Assembly: GCA_017405115.1 (NCBI GenBank)
Contig: JAFRBA010000125.1
Coordinates: forward strand, 1 to 36,352
Direction of reading: 5' to 3'
Length of the DNA stretch: 36,352 bases
Source of the DNA: Kiritimatiellia bacterium
GTDB lineage: Bacteria; Verrucomicrobiota; Kiritimatiellia; RFP12; UBA1067
Part shown: piece by piece, positions 21,899-27,757 of the stretch
Position numbering within the stretch: position 1 is the first letter of the stretch
How the letters are laid out: each line of letters opens with the position of its first letter
The notes under the pieces: generated by a model
What the model saw: the letters and a program-made list of their open reading frames with translations, nothing else
What the model was told of the DNA's origin: nothing
Database searches by the model: none
Translations under genes and position numbers: made by a program

Positions 21899-22001
21899 CG
21901 CAGTCATCGCCGGGCTCGCCGCTGCCGCCCTCGTCCTCGCATGCATCGCGCTGCTGGCGCTCATCGTAGCCTGCGCGGTGACCGTCGCGAGGAGGAGATG
22001 A
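21891..22001 (+). CDS. Small single-pass membrane protein (36 aa)
   Basis: A 36-codon frame from ATG 21891, overlapping the resolvase-like gene. Nearly the whole protein is one hydrophobic Ala/Leu/Val helix (residues about 5-32), ending in a positive ARRR anchor, with N-out/C-in topology predicted by the positive-inside rule. It overlaps the next gene start. It resembles membrane peptides in other early phage operons; function unknown. Confidence 0.55.
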   Translation: MFSAVIAGLAAAALVLACIALLALIVACAVTVARRR

Positions 22002-22480
22002 TGGAGTGGAAGGAGCCTGCTTCCGCCGCCGAGACGCGCATGGCGCACGAGAAGCTCGGGGATATCTACAGCAGCGGGAAGCTAGCGCTGCTCGGCTCCA
22101 TGACGGGGGTCAGGAAAGAGGCGCTGCTCTGGATGACGCGCAACGAGCCGTTCCTGCCTTACTCGCAGGATTTCTGCCGGGCGGTGGCTGACGTCTCGAG
22201 GGTGACGCGGAGCCCTTCGAGGACCGAGTTCGTCTCGACGAGAGACCTCGCGGACAGGATCGCCAGGCTCTGGCAGTACGGCTACAGCTACTCGGACATG
22301 GCACGCGGCAGGGGGTTCTCGAAGGACCTGCTCTGCAGGATCGCCAAGGGACGGTACCCGCACACAGAGCGCAAGAGATACGACCAGATCGACCGCATGC
22401 TGCGCGAGTTCGAGCGCAAGATGCGCTACGACATGAGAAAGACGATGGAGGAACACGGATGGGAAACCTCATTGACCTGA
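22001..22480 (+). CDS. Hypothetical helical protein, possible HTH
   Basis: A 159-residue protein; of two adjacent ATGs (21998, 22001) the second is better spaced from GAGGAGG. The C-terminal half (YSYSDMARGRGFSKDLLCRI then AKGRYPHTERKRYDQI) reads as a helix-turn-helix that could bind DNA. The N-terminal part is helical (ETRMAHEKLGDIYSSGKLAL). It overlaps the next gene by 22 bases. I do not recognise a named family; a regulator is one possibility. Confidence 0.55.
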   Translation: MEWKEPASAAETRMAHEKLGDIYSSGKLALLGSMTGVRKEALLWMTRNEPFLPYSQDFCRAVADVSRVTRSPSRTEFVSTRDLADRIARLWQYGYSYSDMARGRGFSKDLLCRIAKGRYPHTERKRYDQIDRMLREFERKMRYDMRKTMEEHGWETSLT

Positions 22481-22719
22481 ACGACCGCATCTTCCGAGAG
22501 CTGGAGAGGCTCGAGGCGATCGACATGGACGACACAGAAGCGCGCGATGCCGAGTTCGAGCGAGCGAGGGTGATAGGCACGATGGTCGGCCATGCGATAA
22601 GCAACGCAAATACGGCGCTCAGGGCCGCGGGCATGCAGGCGCGGGCTATGGACGGGCTCGCCGAGCGCGTATCGGTCCCCAAAATGCTGATAGGCGGAGC
22701 CGATGAGAACGGGAACTGA
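22459..22719 (+). CDS. Hypothetical small protein
   Basis: An 86-residue acidic helical protein (LNDRIFRELERLEAIDMDDT then ARVIGTMVGHAISNANTALR and GMQARAMDG). The pattern of a long helix with a late GLAERVSVPKML segment resembles small phage proteins of unknown function in actinobacterial prophages. It overlaps both neighbours (22 and 17 bases), supporting translation in the operon. Confidence 0.55.
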   Translation: MGNLIDLNDRIFRELERLEAIDMDDTEARDAEFERARVIGTMVGHAISNANTALRAAGMQARAMDGLAERVSVPKMLIGGADENGN

Positions 22720-23446
22720 GTGCCACAAGTGGACACGCGCCGAGCGCGACAGGCTCGCTGAGGTGGCGCCCGGCAGGTCGCACGACGAGATACGAGAGAT
22801 CATGACGGACGAGTTCGGAGACCACTTCGGCGGGTCGCGCATCGCCGCGGCGCTCAAGCGCTACGGCATCAAGACGGGGAGGACGGGGCGATTCGAGAAG
22901 GGATGCGTGCCTCCGAACAAAGGCAAGTCTTGGGACGAGTTCATGTCCCCCGAGGGGCAGGAGAGGTCCATGGCGACCTGCTTCAAGCCGGGCAACATGC
23001 CGCACAACGGCCGCCAGCCGATAGGCACCGAGCGGGTGAACAGCGACGGCTACGTCGAGGTCAAGGTCGCCGAGCGCAAGACGGACCCGAGATCCGCGCA
23101 CGACAACTGGAAGCCGAAGCACCACCTCGTGTACGAGCAGGCGCATGGGTCGATACCCGATGGTTGCAACGTCGTGTTCGCGGACCGCGACAGGTCCAAC
23201 TTCGACCCGGGCAACCTCGTGGCAGTGCCGCGCGACCTGTGGGCGGTCATAGCGCATGAGCAGATGGCGTACCACGACGCCGAGTCGCTCGAGGTCTGCA
23301 TGAACCTCGCCAGGCTCAAGAAGGCGCTGCACTCGAAGCGTATGTTCCCGCGGCGCTGCGTGCTCTGTGATGAGGTATTCGAGCCAAGGTTCGCCAACCA
23401 GATTCGCTGCGACTTCTGCATAGGCGCGAAGGTAGTGAGCGAATGA
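22703..23446 (+). CDS. HNH endonuclease with N-terminal HTH
   Basis: A 247-residue protein. Residues 9-60 look like a DNA-reading helical domain (WTRAERDRLAEVAPGRSHDE and SRIAAALKRYGIKTGR). The HNH centre is WKPKHHLVYEQAHGSIPDG (His140, His141) with NVVFADRDRSNFDPGNL downstream, of the HNH_3 type found in free-standing homing endonucleases. A C-terminal zinc ribbon (CVLCDEVFEPRFANQIRCDF, then C) follows. It could be a selfish homing endonuclease or a phage nuclease. It lies at the boundary to the lower-G+C accessory group. Confidence 0.85.
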   Translation: MRTGTECHKWTRAERDRLAEVAPGRSHDEIREIMTDEFGDHFGGSRIAAALKRYGIKTGRTGRFEKGCVPPNKGKSWDEFMSPEGQERSMATCFKPGNMPHNGRQPIGTERVNSDGYVEVKVAERKTDPRSAHDNWKPKHHLVYEQAHGSIPDGCNVVFADRDRSNFDPGNLVAVPRDLWAVIAHEQMAYHDAESLEVCMNLARLKKALHSKRMFPRRCVLCDEVFEPRFANQIRCDFCIGAKVVSE

Positions 23447-23964
23447 CCGAGTTATTGCCATGCCCGTTCTGTGGTGGTGAAGCGCACGTCATTCCCCAGA
23501 TGGACGGCATCAGCGGCACTGTGAAGTACAGCGTGTACTGCGATAGCAGGTGCGGCGTTGTCGCGTTCTACTGCGACACCGAAGCTGAAGCCATAGACGC
23601 ATGGAACACCCGAGCGGCTATGGAGTTCGATAACTGGTTCTATCTTCCGAAACCGAAAGAGCCGGTTGTCGAAGTCGAAGAGACAACGTATGCATGGGAC
23701 GGCACTAAGGTCAGGACAGACGTGTTCTATCAGGTGCATGAGCAAATCATCGACAATTGGGCGAATGAGCTGGACGAGCATATCATCAAGCGTATTTGCG
23801 AAGTGTGGAACACAAGAGCGGAGCGGACGTGTACGAACGTCGAGAAGATTTTTCCCGAGGACGAGTTCGATTGTTCGGAATGTGGATATGAGGGTGCATA
23901 TGAGCTATACATACCGAATTACTGCCCCAATTGCGGCGCACGTGTGATTGGAGTGGGCGAATGA
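23443..23964 (+). CDS. Lar-like restriction alleviation protein with extra zinc ribbon
   Basis: A 173-residue protein. The N-terminal 55 residues carry the Lar-type signature: LPCPFCGGEAHV (Cys7, Cys10), YCDSRCG, and EAIDAWNTRA. Lar of the Rac prophage reduces host type I restriction, so this may protect incoming phage DNA. The middle (about 58-130) is acidic and includes a second AWDG/EVWNTRAE segment. The C-terminus is a separate ribbon (CSECGYEGAYELYIPNYCPN then CGARV), so the protein may be fused or duplicated. Codons are less G+C-rich than in the upstream replication genes. Confidence 0.72.
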   Translation: MTELLPCPFCGGEAHVIPQMDGISGTVKYSVYCDSRCGVVAFYCDTEAEAIDAWNTRAAMEFDNWFYLPKPKEPVVEVEETTYAWDGTKVRTDVFYQVHEQIIDNWANELDEHIIKRICEVWNTRAERTCTNVEKIFPEDEFDCSECGYEGAYELYIPNYCPNCGARVIGVGE

Positions 23965-24476
23965 TGGAATCAATCGAGAAGCTGCGCGAGTTGGCAGCGG
24001 ACATAAACAGCACGGAGATAATCAGCCATATGGACGAGGCAGGCAAGTTCATGTTCCATACCGAATGGCTTGATTCATGGCATAAGGCGTTCGATGTCGC
24101 GTGTGACGAAATCGAGCGCGAAATCGCCGAACGTTACATGGAGCTACCAGACGCCGGTGACGGCAAGCCGATACATGTCGGCGACCACATGGTGCGCGAT
24201 GGCGAACAGTTAACCGTCTGCGCAATCGCGCCTGGCAGAGTCCACTATTGGGTGTGGGACAAGAACGGCAAATGCTCGACTGTTGATTGCGACCCGATGT
24301 ATTGCAGCCACTACAAGCCGCGCACATTGGAGGACGTGCTCGCGACGTTCAGGTTCGACGCTAAGAACATCTACGACGACCCCACAATAAATGGTAACGA
24401 CCGGGTGGACGAGCTGGAAGCTCTTGACGAGAAAGTGGCCGCCGAGATTCGCGAGCTGATGGGAGGAGTGGAATGA
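23961..24476 (+). CDS. Hypothetical accessory protein
   Basis: A 171-residue acidic protein from ATG 23961 (a second ATG is at 23964), overlapping the Lar-like stop. It has an N-terminal helical region beginning MESIEKLRELAADI, then ELPDAGDGKPIHVGDHMVRD and QLTVCAIAPGRVHYWVWDKN, a small beta segment I associate with proteins in phages of Eggerthella-like hosts. The function is unknown. It is part of the less G+C-rich group of four genes. Confidence 0.6.
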   Translation: MMESIEKLRELAADINSTEIISHMDEAGKFMFHTEWLDSWHKAFDVACDEIEREIAERYMELPDAGDGKPIHVGDHMVRDGEQLTVCAIAPGRVHYWVWDKNGKCSTVDCDPMYCSHYKPRTLEDVLATFRFDAKNIYDDPTINGNDRVDELEALDEKVAAEIRELMGGVE

Positions 24477-24713
24477 ATGAGCGAGCACATCTACGAAGAT
24501 AGCGATATGGAGCACGAGCGTTACCATGTCATCCCGTTCGGCTCGATGCGCGAGGAAATCGTGCGGTGCAGGGATTGCGCGAACTATAGGAGCGGCATAA
24601 CTGACGGTCGGCGGTATACGGAGCCGTACTGTGGCGCTATAGGCGAGTTGGCTTATGGCGCGCTGTTCTCGGTCGATGAGAACGACTTCTGCGCATGGGC
24701 AGAGCCGAAATGA
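24477..24713 (+). CDS. Small Cys-rich accessory protein
   Basis: A 78-residue protein starting directly after the preceding stop. It has a CRDCANYR motif and later PYCGAIGELAYG and FCAWAEPK, a spacing that suggests one zinc ribbon or knuckle. This type often follows the MESIEKLRE protein in related phages. It may bind zinc and nucleic acid or a partner protein; no activity can be assigned. Confidence 0.6.
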   Translation: MSEHIYEDSDMEHERYHVIPFGSMREEIVRCRDCANYRSGITDGRRYTEPYCGAIGELAYGALFSVDENDFCAWAEPK

Positions 24714-24904
24714 CATCCGATCAGCTCGACATGGACGAGGTGCTGTGGGAATCCGGTTACAGCCGGGAATGCGCTCGGCACCCGGAGATCTCATGCCGAT
24801 ACGAGCCATGCACGATAGCGAATGGCGTGAGGTGCTGCGCCGATTGCATGATGTGCGTGAGCCCGTGTGGGATCGCGGAGAGGGGAACGAAGATTGAACG
24901 CTGA
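24710..24904 (+). CDS. Small Cys-rich protein (64 aa)
   Basis: A 64-residue protein from ATG 24710 in an ATGA overlap; an in-frame ATG at 24695 is the alternative. Eight cysteines fall within 35 residues (ECARHPEISCRYEPC, then RCCADCMMCVSPCG), so it probably binds one or two zinc ions or an iron-sulfur centre. It ends within the start region of the regulator. I recognise no family. Confidence 0.55.
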   Translation: MTSDQLDMDEVLWESGYSRECARHPEISCRYEPCTIANGVRCCADCMMCVSPCGIAERGTKIER

Positions 24905-25367
24905 ACAGTACCTGTCGCAGGTGCGCGAGCTGCACACGACGCTGCGTGCCCTCAAGATGCGGCTCGACGAGGCTAAGTACACCATGGACATGCTCAAGAG
25001 CGTCAACCTCGACGGCATGCCCAAGGGCGAGGCCAGGACGCTCGAGGAGGTCATCGCAGAGTACGAGGAGCGCATGGACGAGTACGTTCGCGAGATGATG
25101 CGCTGGACCGCGCTCAAGGAGCAGGCGGTCTCGATGCTCGACCGGGCGAGGACGCGGCTGCTCGACGGGAGCGCCCACGCGATAAGGGTCACGCACATCG
25201 ACGTGGTCGAGATGTACTACATCGGAAGGATGAGCCGAGAGCACGTCGCCTACGCGCTGGACTACTCGGTGCCGCATGTCGACAGGCTCAAGGCCGAGGC
25301 GCTCGTGTGGCTGGACAACTCGACCGACGTCGACGGTTTCCCGCTCGTTCCGATAGTGAGCGAGTAG
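24894..25367 (+). CDS. DUF1492 / ArpU-like late transcription regulator
   Basis: A 157-residue protein. I chose TTG 24894 because the product then begins LNAEQYLSQVRELHTTLRAL, aligning with the usual MTAKEYLSQ start of DUF1492 proteins; a GTG at 24867 is in frame. The long coiled-coil N-terminal half is followed by a sigma-region-4-like HTH (VVEMYYIGRMSREHVAYALD then YSVPHVDRLKAEAL). ArpU/RinA/DUF1492 proteins switch on late genes in Gram-positive phages. Its place at the end of the early region just before the late operon fits. It could act on the promoter at 25980. Confidence 0.78.
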   Translation: MNAEQYLSQVRELHTTLRALKMRLDEAKYTMDMLKSVNLDGMPKGEARTLEEVIAEYEERMDEYVREMMRWTALKEQAVSMLDRARTRLLDGSAHAIRVTHIDVVEMYYIGRMSREHVAYALDYSVPHVDRLKAEALVWLDNSTDVDGFPLVPIVSE

Positions 25368-25387
25368 GTTGCAATTCGAGCATATAT

Positions 25388-25404
25388 GTGCAACAATGTT
25401 GCAC
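25388..25404. promoter_or_regulatory. Palindromic operator upstream of the toxin-antitoxin genes
   Basis: GTGCAACAATGTTGCAC is a perfect 17-bp palindrome (8+1+8), 26 bases before the antitoxin start. A half-site GTTGCA also occurs at 25368-25373. The central CAACAATGTTG is shared with the palindrome upstream of the integrase (15330-15346). Confidence 0.6.
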
Positions 25405-25430
25405 GTGAAGGATAGAGGGAGGCGGTCACA

Positions 25431-25658
25431 ATGGCATCTACGACCATGGGAGTGAGGCTCAGCTCCGACGAGAGGATGTGGCTGGACGAGTACGCGACGT
25501 TTACTGGTAAGACTGCATCGGAGCTGATGCGCGAGGCGGTGCTCGAGATGATCGAGGACGCTGTCGACGTCTACGAGTATAACAGGGCGATGTCCGAGAC
25601 GGACGAGGAAGAGTACTCGATGGACGACGTCATGCGCTCGGTGATGGAGGCGCAGTGA
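25431..25658 (+). CDS. RelB/StbD-like antitoxin
   Basis: A 75-residue acidic protein that starts with an RHH-type DNA-binding segment (MASTTMGVRLSSDERMWLDE then YATFTGKTASELMREAVLEM) and continues to an acidic, flexible tail that would wrap the toxin. It has GGGAGG before ATG 25431 and overlaps the toxin gene by four bases. RHH antitoxins usually bind palindromes at their own promoter, and a perfect palindrome lies upstream. It is probably expressed in the prophage for stability, or during infection. Confidence 0.8.
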   Translation: MASTTMGVRLSSDERMWLDEYATFTGKTASELMREAVLEMIEDAVDVYEYNRAMSETDEEEYSMDDVMRSVMEAQ

Positions 25659-25939
25659 GCTACCGCGTCGTTTGGAAGAAAACGGCCAGGAAACAGCTAG
25701 AGTCCCTGTCTCCGAAACAGCAGCTCATGGTGTTCGGGTGGGTACGTGAGCATCTCGACGGATGCGACAACCCGAAATCTCTGCCTGAATGCAAGAAGCT
25801 CGCCGGCACGGAGAACGGGTGGCGTTACCGAGTCGGAAGCTACAGGCTCTTGGCCGAGATACGCGACGAGGAACTCGTCATCAAGATACTGCGCGTGGGC
25901 CACAGACAAGGCGTGTACACGAACCTGCCGAAGATGTGA
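25655..25939 (+). CDS. RelE/ParE-superfamily toxin
   Basis: A 94-residue basic protein. SYRVVWKKTARKQLESLSPK at the start, KSLPECKKLAGTENGWRYRV in the middle and YRLLAEIRDEELVIKILRVG followed by HRQGVY at the end are the standard RelE/ParE pattern, including conserved Arg/Tyr residues near the end. RelE relatives cleave mRNA on the ribosome; ParE relatives poison gyrase. The late H-R-x-x-VY ending looks more RelE-like. It follows its antitoxin with an overlapping start, as in known type II pairs. Confidence 0.85.
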   Translation: MSYRVVWKKTARKQLESLSPKQQLMVFGWVREHLDGCDNPKSLPECKKLAGTENGWRYRVGSYRLLAEIRDEELVIKILRVGHRQGVYTNLPKM

Positions 25940-25968
25940 CGAAAAGCTAAGAAAATTTTGAATAATCT

Positions 25969-26001
25969 AAGGTTACCCCTTGACATAATAGGGGTAACCT
26001 T
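25969..26001. promoter_or_regulatory. Inverted-repeat operator around the -35 of the 25980 promoter
   Basis: AAGGTTACCCC (25969-25979) and GGGGTAACCTT (25991-26001) are perfect 11-bp inverted repeats with an 11-base spacer that carries the TTGACA. A bound dimer would block RNA polymerase, implying tight control. No other copy of this sequence was noticed in the window. Confidence 0.65.
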
Positions 26002-26008
26002 GTATTAT
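25980..26008 (+). promoter_or_regulatory. Strong rightward promoter before the late region
   Basis: TTGACA (25980-25985), a 17-base spacer and TATTAT (26003-26008) make this one of the best sigma-A-type promoters in the window. Transcription would begin near 26015, about 28 bases before the small ORF. Confidence 0.75.
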
Positions 26009-26042
26009 ATACAGTGTAAGGAGATGAAAGGAGGTGATGCGC

Positions 26043-26120
26043 ATGAGATGGTTGAAAGCAAAGTTCGAGCTAACCTTCGAACACTTCATTATCTGGCTGG
26101 TAATTAAGCGAAAAGGTTAG
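26043..26120 (+). CDS. 25-aa amphipathic peptide (toxin-like or leader peptide)
   Basis: A 25-codon ORF with a near-perfect ribosome site (AAAGGAGGT) and ATG 26043. The peptide is basic and amphipathic, with a hydrophobic centre (FEHFIIWLVI) between basic ends. It starts about 28 bases after the predicted transcription start of a strong promoter. The ribosome site and start codon are complementary to 26182-26204 downstream in the same RNA. Small membrane-active peptides with hidden ribosome sites are typical of type I toxins; a leader peptide controlling the next gene is the alternative. No family is recognised. Confidence 0.55.
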   Translation: MRWLKAKFELTFEHFIIWLVIKRKG

Positions 26121-26139
26121 CCCGAACGAGAAACCCGAA

Positions 26140-26170
26140 GGGCGCCCGCTCCGAGAGGGGCGGGTTGCCC
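26140..26170 (+). ncRNA. GNRA-capped hairpin downstream of the 25-aa ORF
   Basis: CCCGCTCC (26145-26152) pairs with GGGGCGGG (26157-26164) around a GAGA tetraloop (one G-U pair), continued by GGGC/GCCC (26140-26143 with 26167-26170) after a small internal loop. There is no U-tract, so it is a structural element rather than a terminator. Confidence 0.6.
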
Positions 26171-26181
26171 GAGGGCACGAC

Positions 26182-26204
26182 CATCTTATCACGCATCACC
26201 TCCT
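26182..26204 (+). promoter_or_regulatory. Anti-Shine-Dalgarno segment
   Basis: CGCATCACCTCCT (26192-26204) is perfectly complementary to AGGAGGTGATGCG (26029-26041), the ribosome site of the 25-aa ORF. CCATCT just to its left (26181-26186) pairs with AGATGG (26046-26051) inside the ORF. The whole start region could be hidden by this long-range pairing. It also resembles the 3' end of 16S rRNA. Confidence 0.6.
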
Positions 26205-26225
26205 GATTGAAGTGGAGACAGGTAA

Positions 26226-26408
26226 ATGGCAACGGAAGCACAGAGACGCGCGAACGCGAAATACGAGAACGAGAAGGTAAGGCAGCAACGAGTTAAGTTC
26301 TATCCGACCGAGTCAGACATATGGGATCACCTGCAGTCGCAGGAGAACAAGATGGGGTACATCAAGCAGCTCATCCGCGAGGACATGGAGCGATCTGCGA
26401 AAAGATGA
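26226..26408 (+). CDS. Ribbon-helix-helix-like small protein
   Basis: A 60-residue basic protein: MATEAQRRANAKYENEKVRQ then VKFYPTESDIWDHLQSQENK and MGYIKQLIREDMERSAKR. This is a well-known short RHH-like pattern (beta strand then two helices) in prophages of Firmicutes and Coriobacteriia. It is probably a DNA-binding dimer. GGAG lies before ATG 26226. The anti-Shine-Dalgarno segment lies just upstream, so its translation may respond to the same RNA switch. It may bind one of the palindromes in this region. Confidence 0.68.
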   Translation: MATEAQRRANAKYENEKVRQQRVKFYPTESDIWDHLQSQENKMGYIKQLIREDMERSAKR

Positions 26409-26424
26409 TAGGAAATGATAACCC

Positions 26425-26449
26425 CAGCTGTGGTATAACCTAAGCTGGA
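26425..26449. repeat. Inverted repeat with extended -10-like sequence
   Basis: CCAGCT (26425-26430) and AGCTGG (26444-26449) are inverted repeats around TGGTATAAC, which resembles an extended -10. No -35 hexamer is found at the right place. It may be an operator or a weak promoter; evidence is slight. Confidence 0.3.
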
Positions 26450-26467
26450 AGAAAACACGAGATAGGG

Positions 26468-26497
26468 AGCCGTCCTTCGAGGGCGGCTTCTTCTTTT
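26468..26497 (+). terminator. Rho-independent terminator before the late genes
   Basis: AGCCGTCC and GGGCGGCT form an eight-pair stem (one G-U) with a TTCGA loop, followed by TCTTCTTTT. It ends the transcript from the 25980 promoter just before the first late gene. A transcript reading into the late genes would need readthrough or antitermination. Confidence 0.7.
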
Positions 26498-26512
26498 GCA
26501 CGGAGGCGCGCC

Positions 26513-26728
26513 ATGGTGAGCAGAGATGAAGCCAGGCGCATCGTGGCGTCCTATCCGCCGCCGTACGGCCAGGCGCAGCTCGCCATGCGGAGAGCCTACG
26601 GCGTGACAACCACGGTCAGGCCGAAGCGCAGACGGGAGAGACCCCGCAAGCGCAGGAGGTACGCCCCCTCGATCGAGGAGGTGGGCGAGTGCATGCGGCA
26701 GCGCCACGGCGTGGACGTCGGGATGTGA
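26513..26728 (+). CDS. Small basic protein at the start of the late operon
   Basis: A 71-residue protein with an Arg/Lys cluster (RPKRRRERPRKRRRYAPS) in the middle, an N-terminal helix (SRDEARRIVASYPPPYGQAQ) and a short acidic C-terminal helix. CGGAGG precedes ATG 26513. The basic cluster suggests DNA or RNA binding. I do not recognise a family. Its location just before the HNH and terminase genes suggests a packaging or late regulatory role. Confidence 0.5.
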   Translation: MVSRDEARRIVASYPPPYGQAQLAMRRAYGVTTTVRPKRRRERPRKRRRYAPSIEEVGECMRQRHGVDVGM

Positions 26729-26731
26729 CCC

Positions 26732-27052
26732 GTGGGCAAGCGCGGCAATTCGCGCAGGCGCTCGGCGCTCAAGCGAAGGCTCTCGACCCACGAGCGTGAC
26801 TGCTGGCTGTGTTGGTATCCGCTCGACTTCGACCTCGACTGGCGCGACCCGCTGGCCGTTGAGATCGATGAGGAGACGCCAGCGAGCAAAGGCGGGGACA
26901 TATACGGAAGGCGGACCCCATGCCATCTCGTGCACCGCTGCTGCAACATCGAGAAGGGCGACAGGATCCTCCCGAGCGGCGCCTTGCGCGGATGGTTCGA
27001 GGAGAACGTGCTCGGAGCGCGGCCGAAACCCGAGACGTCGAGACGCTGGTGA
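26732..27052 (+). CDS. HNH endonuclease of the packaging module
   Basis: A 106-residue protein from GTG 26732 (three bases after the previous stop). It has a C-x2-C pair (CWLCWYPLD), DPLAVEIDEETPASKGGD and HLVHRCCNIEKGDRI, the pattern of HNH nucleases encoded next to terminase genes in many Gram-positive phages. In HK97-like phages these proteins cooperate with the terminase in cos cleavage. A G+C-rich palindromic stretch with possible cos character follows the gene. Confidence 0.85.
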   Translation: MGKRGNSRRRSALKRRLSTHERDCWLCWYPLDFDLDWRDPLAVEIDEETPASKGGDIYGRRTPCHLVHRCCNIEKGDRILPSGALRGWFEENVLGARPKPETSRRW

Positions 27053-27074
27053 TGTTGAAGTCCGTCTATGGATG

Positions 27075-27120
27075 GGGGCATGCCCCTCCCCGAGGCCCCT
27101 GGGGGACCGGCGGGCGGGGT
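27075..27120. other. G+C-rich palindromic stretch, candidate cos/packaging site
   Basis: The gap between the HNH and metallopeptidase genes carries the palindrome GGGGCATGCCCC (27075-27086), CCCCTGGGGG (27096-27105) and CCGGCGGGCGGGG. G+C-rich symmetric sites beside HNH and terminase genes are the usual setting of cos. The cut position is not defined by sequence, and a headful pac phage is not excluded. Confidence 0.35.
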
Positions 27121-27179
27121 CTTCGATTTACACACAGAAAAGAATAATACGGAAAAACCGCAGGTCAGACAGGGTGCTT

Positions 27180-27575
27180 ATGGAACAACGCAGGGAATCC
27201 GATGAAATCGCGCGCATCGCAGGCGAGCTTATCGACTCGAGCCCCGAGCTGCGACATGTCAAGCGCAGCAAGGCCCGCATCGCCTATCTCGCGTCGGACA
27301 GGGAGAAGACGAGCCGACGCAGGACGGTATTCGCGGAATGCGAGCGCGTGCCGGCGAAGTACCGCTGGGCCGTGCCGTACGACTTCACGATCACGGTGTA
27401 CGAGCCAAACGTCGAGCGCTTCACCGACGAGCAGATGCGAGTGCTCGTGTTGCACGAGCTCATGCACGTCGGCGTGGACGTGGACGGGAACGAGGAGCTC
27501 TACTACGTGGTCCCGCACGACGTCGAGGAGTTCCGGGGAATCATCGAAAGATACGGGATGGACTGGTGCCTATGA
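27180..27575 (+). CDS. Putative phage metallopeptidase
   Basis: A 131-residue protein with a zinc-protease motif HELMH at residues 92-96 (VLHELMHVGVDVDGN) and a probable third ligand His113 in VVPHDVEEF. This is the putative metallopeptidase family often encoded between HNH and terminase genes in phages of Gram-positives. Its substrate is unknown; head maturation or a host target are possible. Start ATG 27180 lies in GGGTGCTTATG with a weak ribosome site; GTG 27174 is in frame. The next gene overlaps by ATGA. Confidence 0.78.
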   Translation: MEQRRESDEIARIAGELIDSSPELRHVKRSKARIAYLASDREKTSRRRTVFAECERVPAKYRWAVPYDFTITVYEPNVERFTDEQMRVLVLHELMHVGVDVDGNEELYYVVPHDVEEFRGIIERYGMDWCL

Positions 27576-27757
27576 GCAGGCTCGAGAAGCTCAAGGAAGT
27601 GGAAGCCGAGCTCGAGCGGCTCATGAAGAGCGCGAACAGCAGGGTATACGCGACGCTGTCGCGCGAGTACCGGGCCGTGATTCGCGAGATCGAGGAGATA
27701 GAGGGCAGCAATGACGACCTCGACGAGATCGCCCAGATCGTCGCGCGCAGCAGGTAG
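27572..27757 (+). CDS. terS: Small terminase subunit-like protein
   Basis: A 61-residue protein starting at ATG 27572 in an ATGA overlap: MSRLEKLKEVEAELERLMKS then ANSRVYATLSREYRAVIREI and DDLDEIAQIVARSR. A helical hairpin ending in an (E/D)EIA motif is the pattern of short terminase small subunits of actinobacterial phages. It would recognise packaging sequence and stimulate the large subunit. It overlaps the large terminase gene by 47 bases. Confidence 0.72.
   Translation: MSRLEKLKEVEAELERLMKSANSRVYATLSREYRAVIREIEEIEGSNDDLDEIAQIVARSR

Larger units (their letters stand above)
25940..26225. other. Regulatory stretch between toxin gene and RHH-like gene
   Basis: No long gene lies here. It contains a strong promoter inside an inverted repeat, a 25-codon ORF, a GNRA-capped hairpin and an anti-Shine-Dalgarno segment, described separately. 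A lower-G+C patch (25940-26015) marks the promoter. Confidence 0.7.

Noticed and set aside
14160..27168. Fourteen-base repeat AAACCGCAGGTCAG at 14160-14173 and 27155-27168
   Set aside because: A single repeat of this length is expected by chance in a 36-kb G+C-rich sequence, and the two contexts are unrelated.
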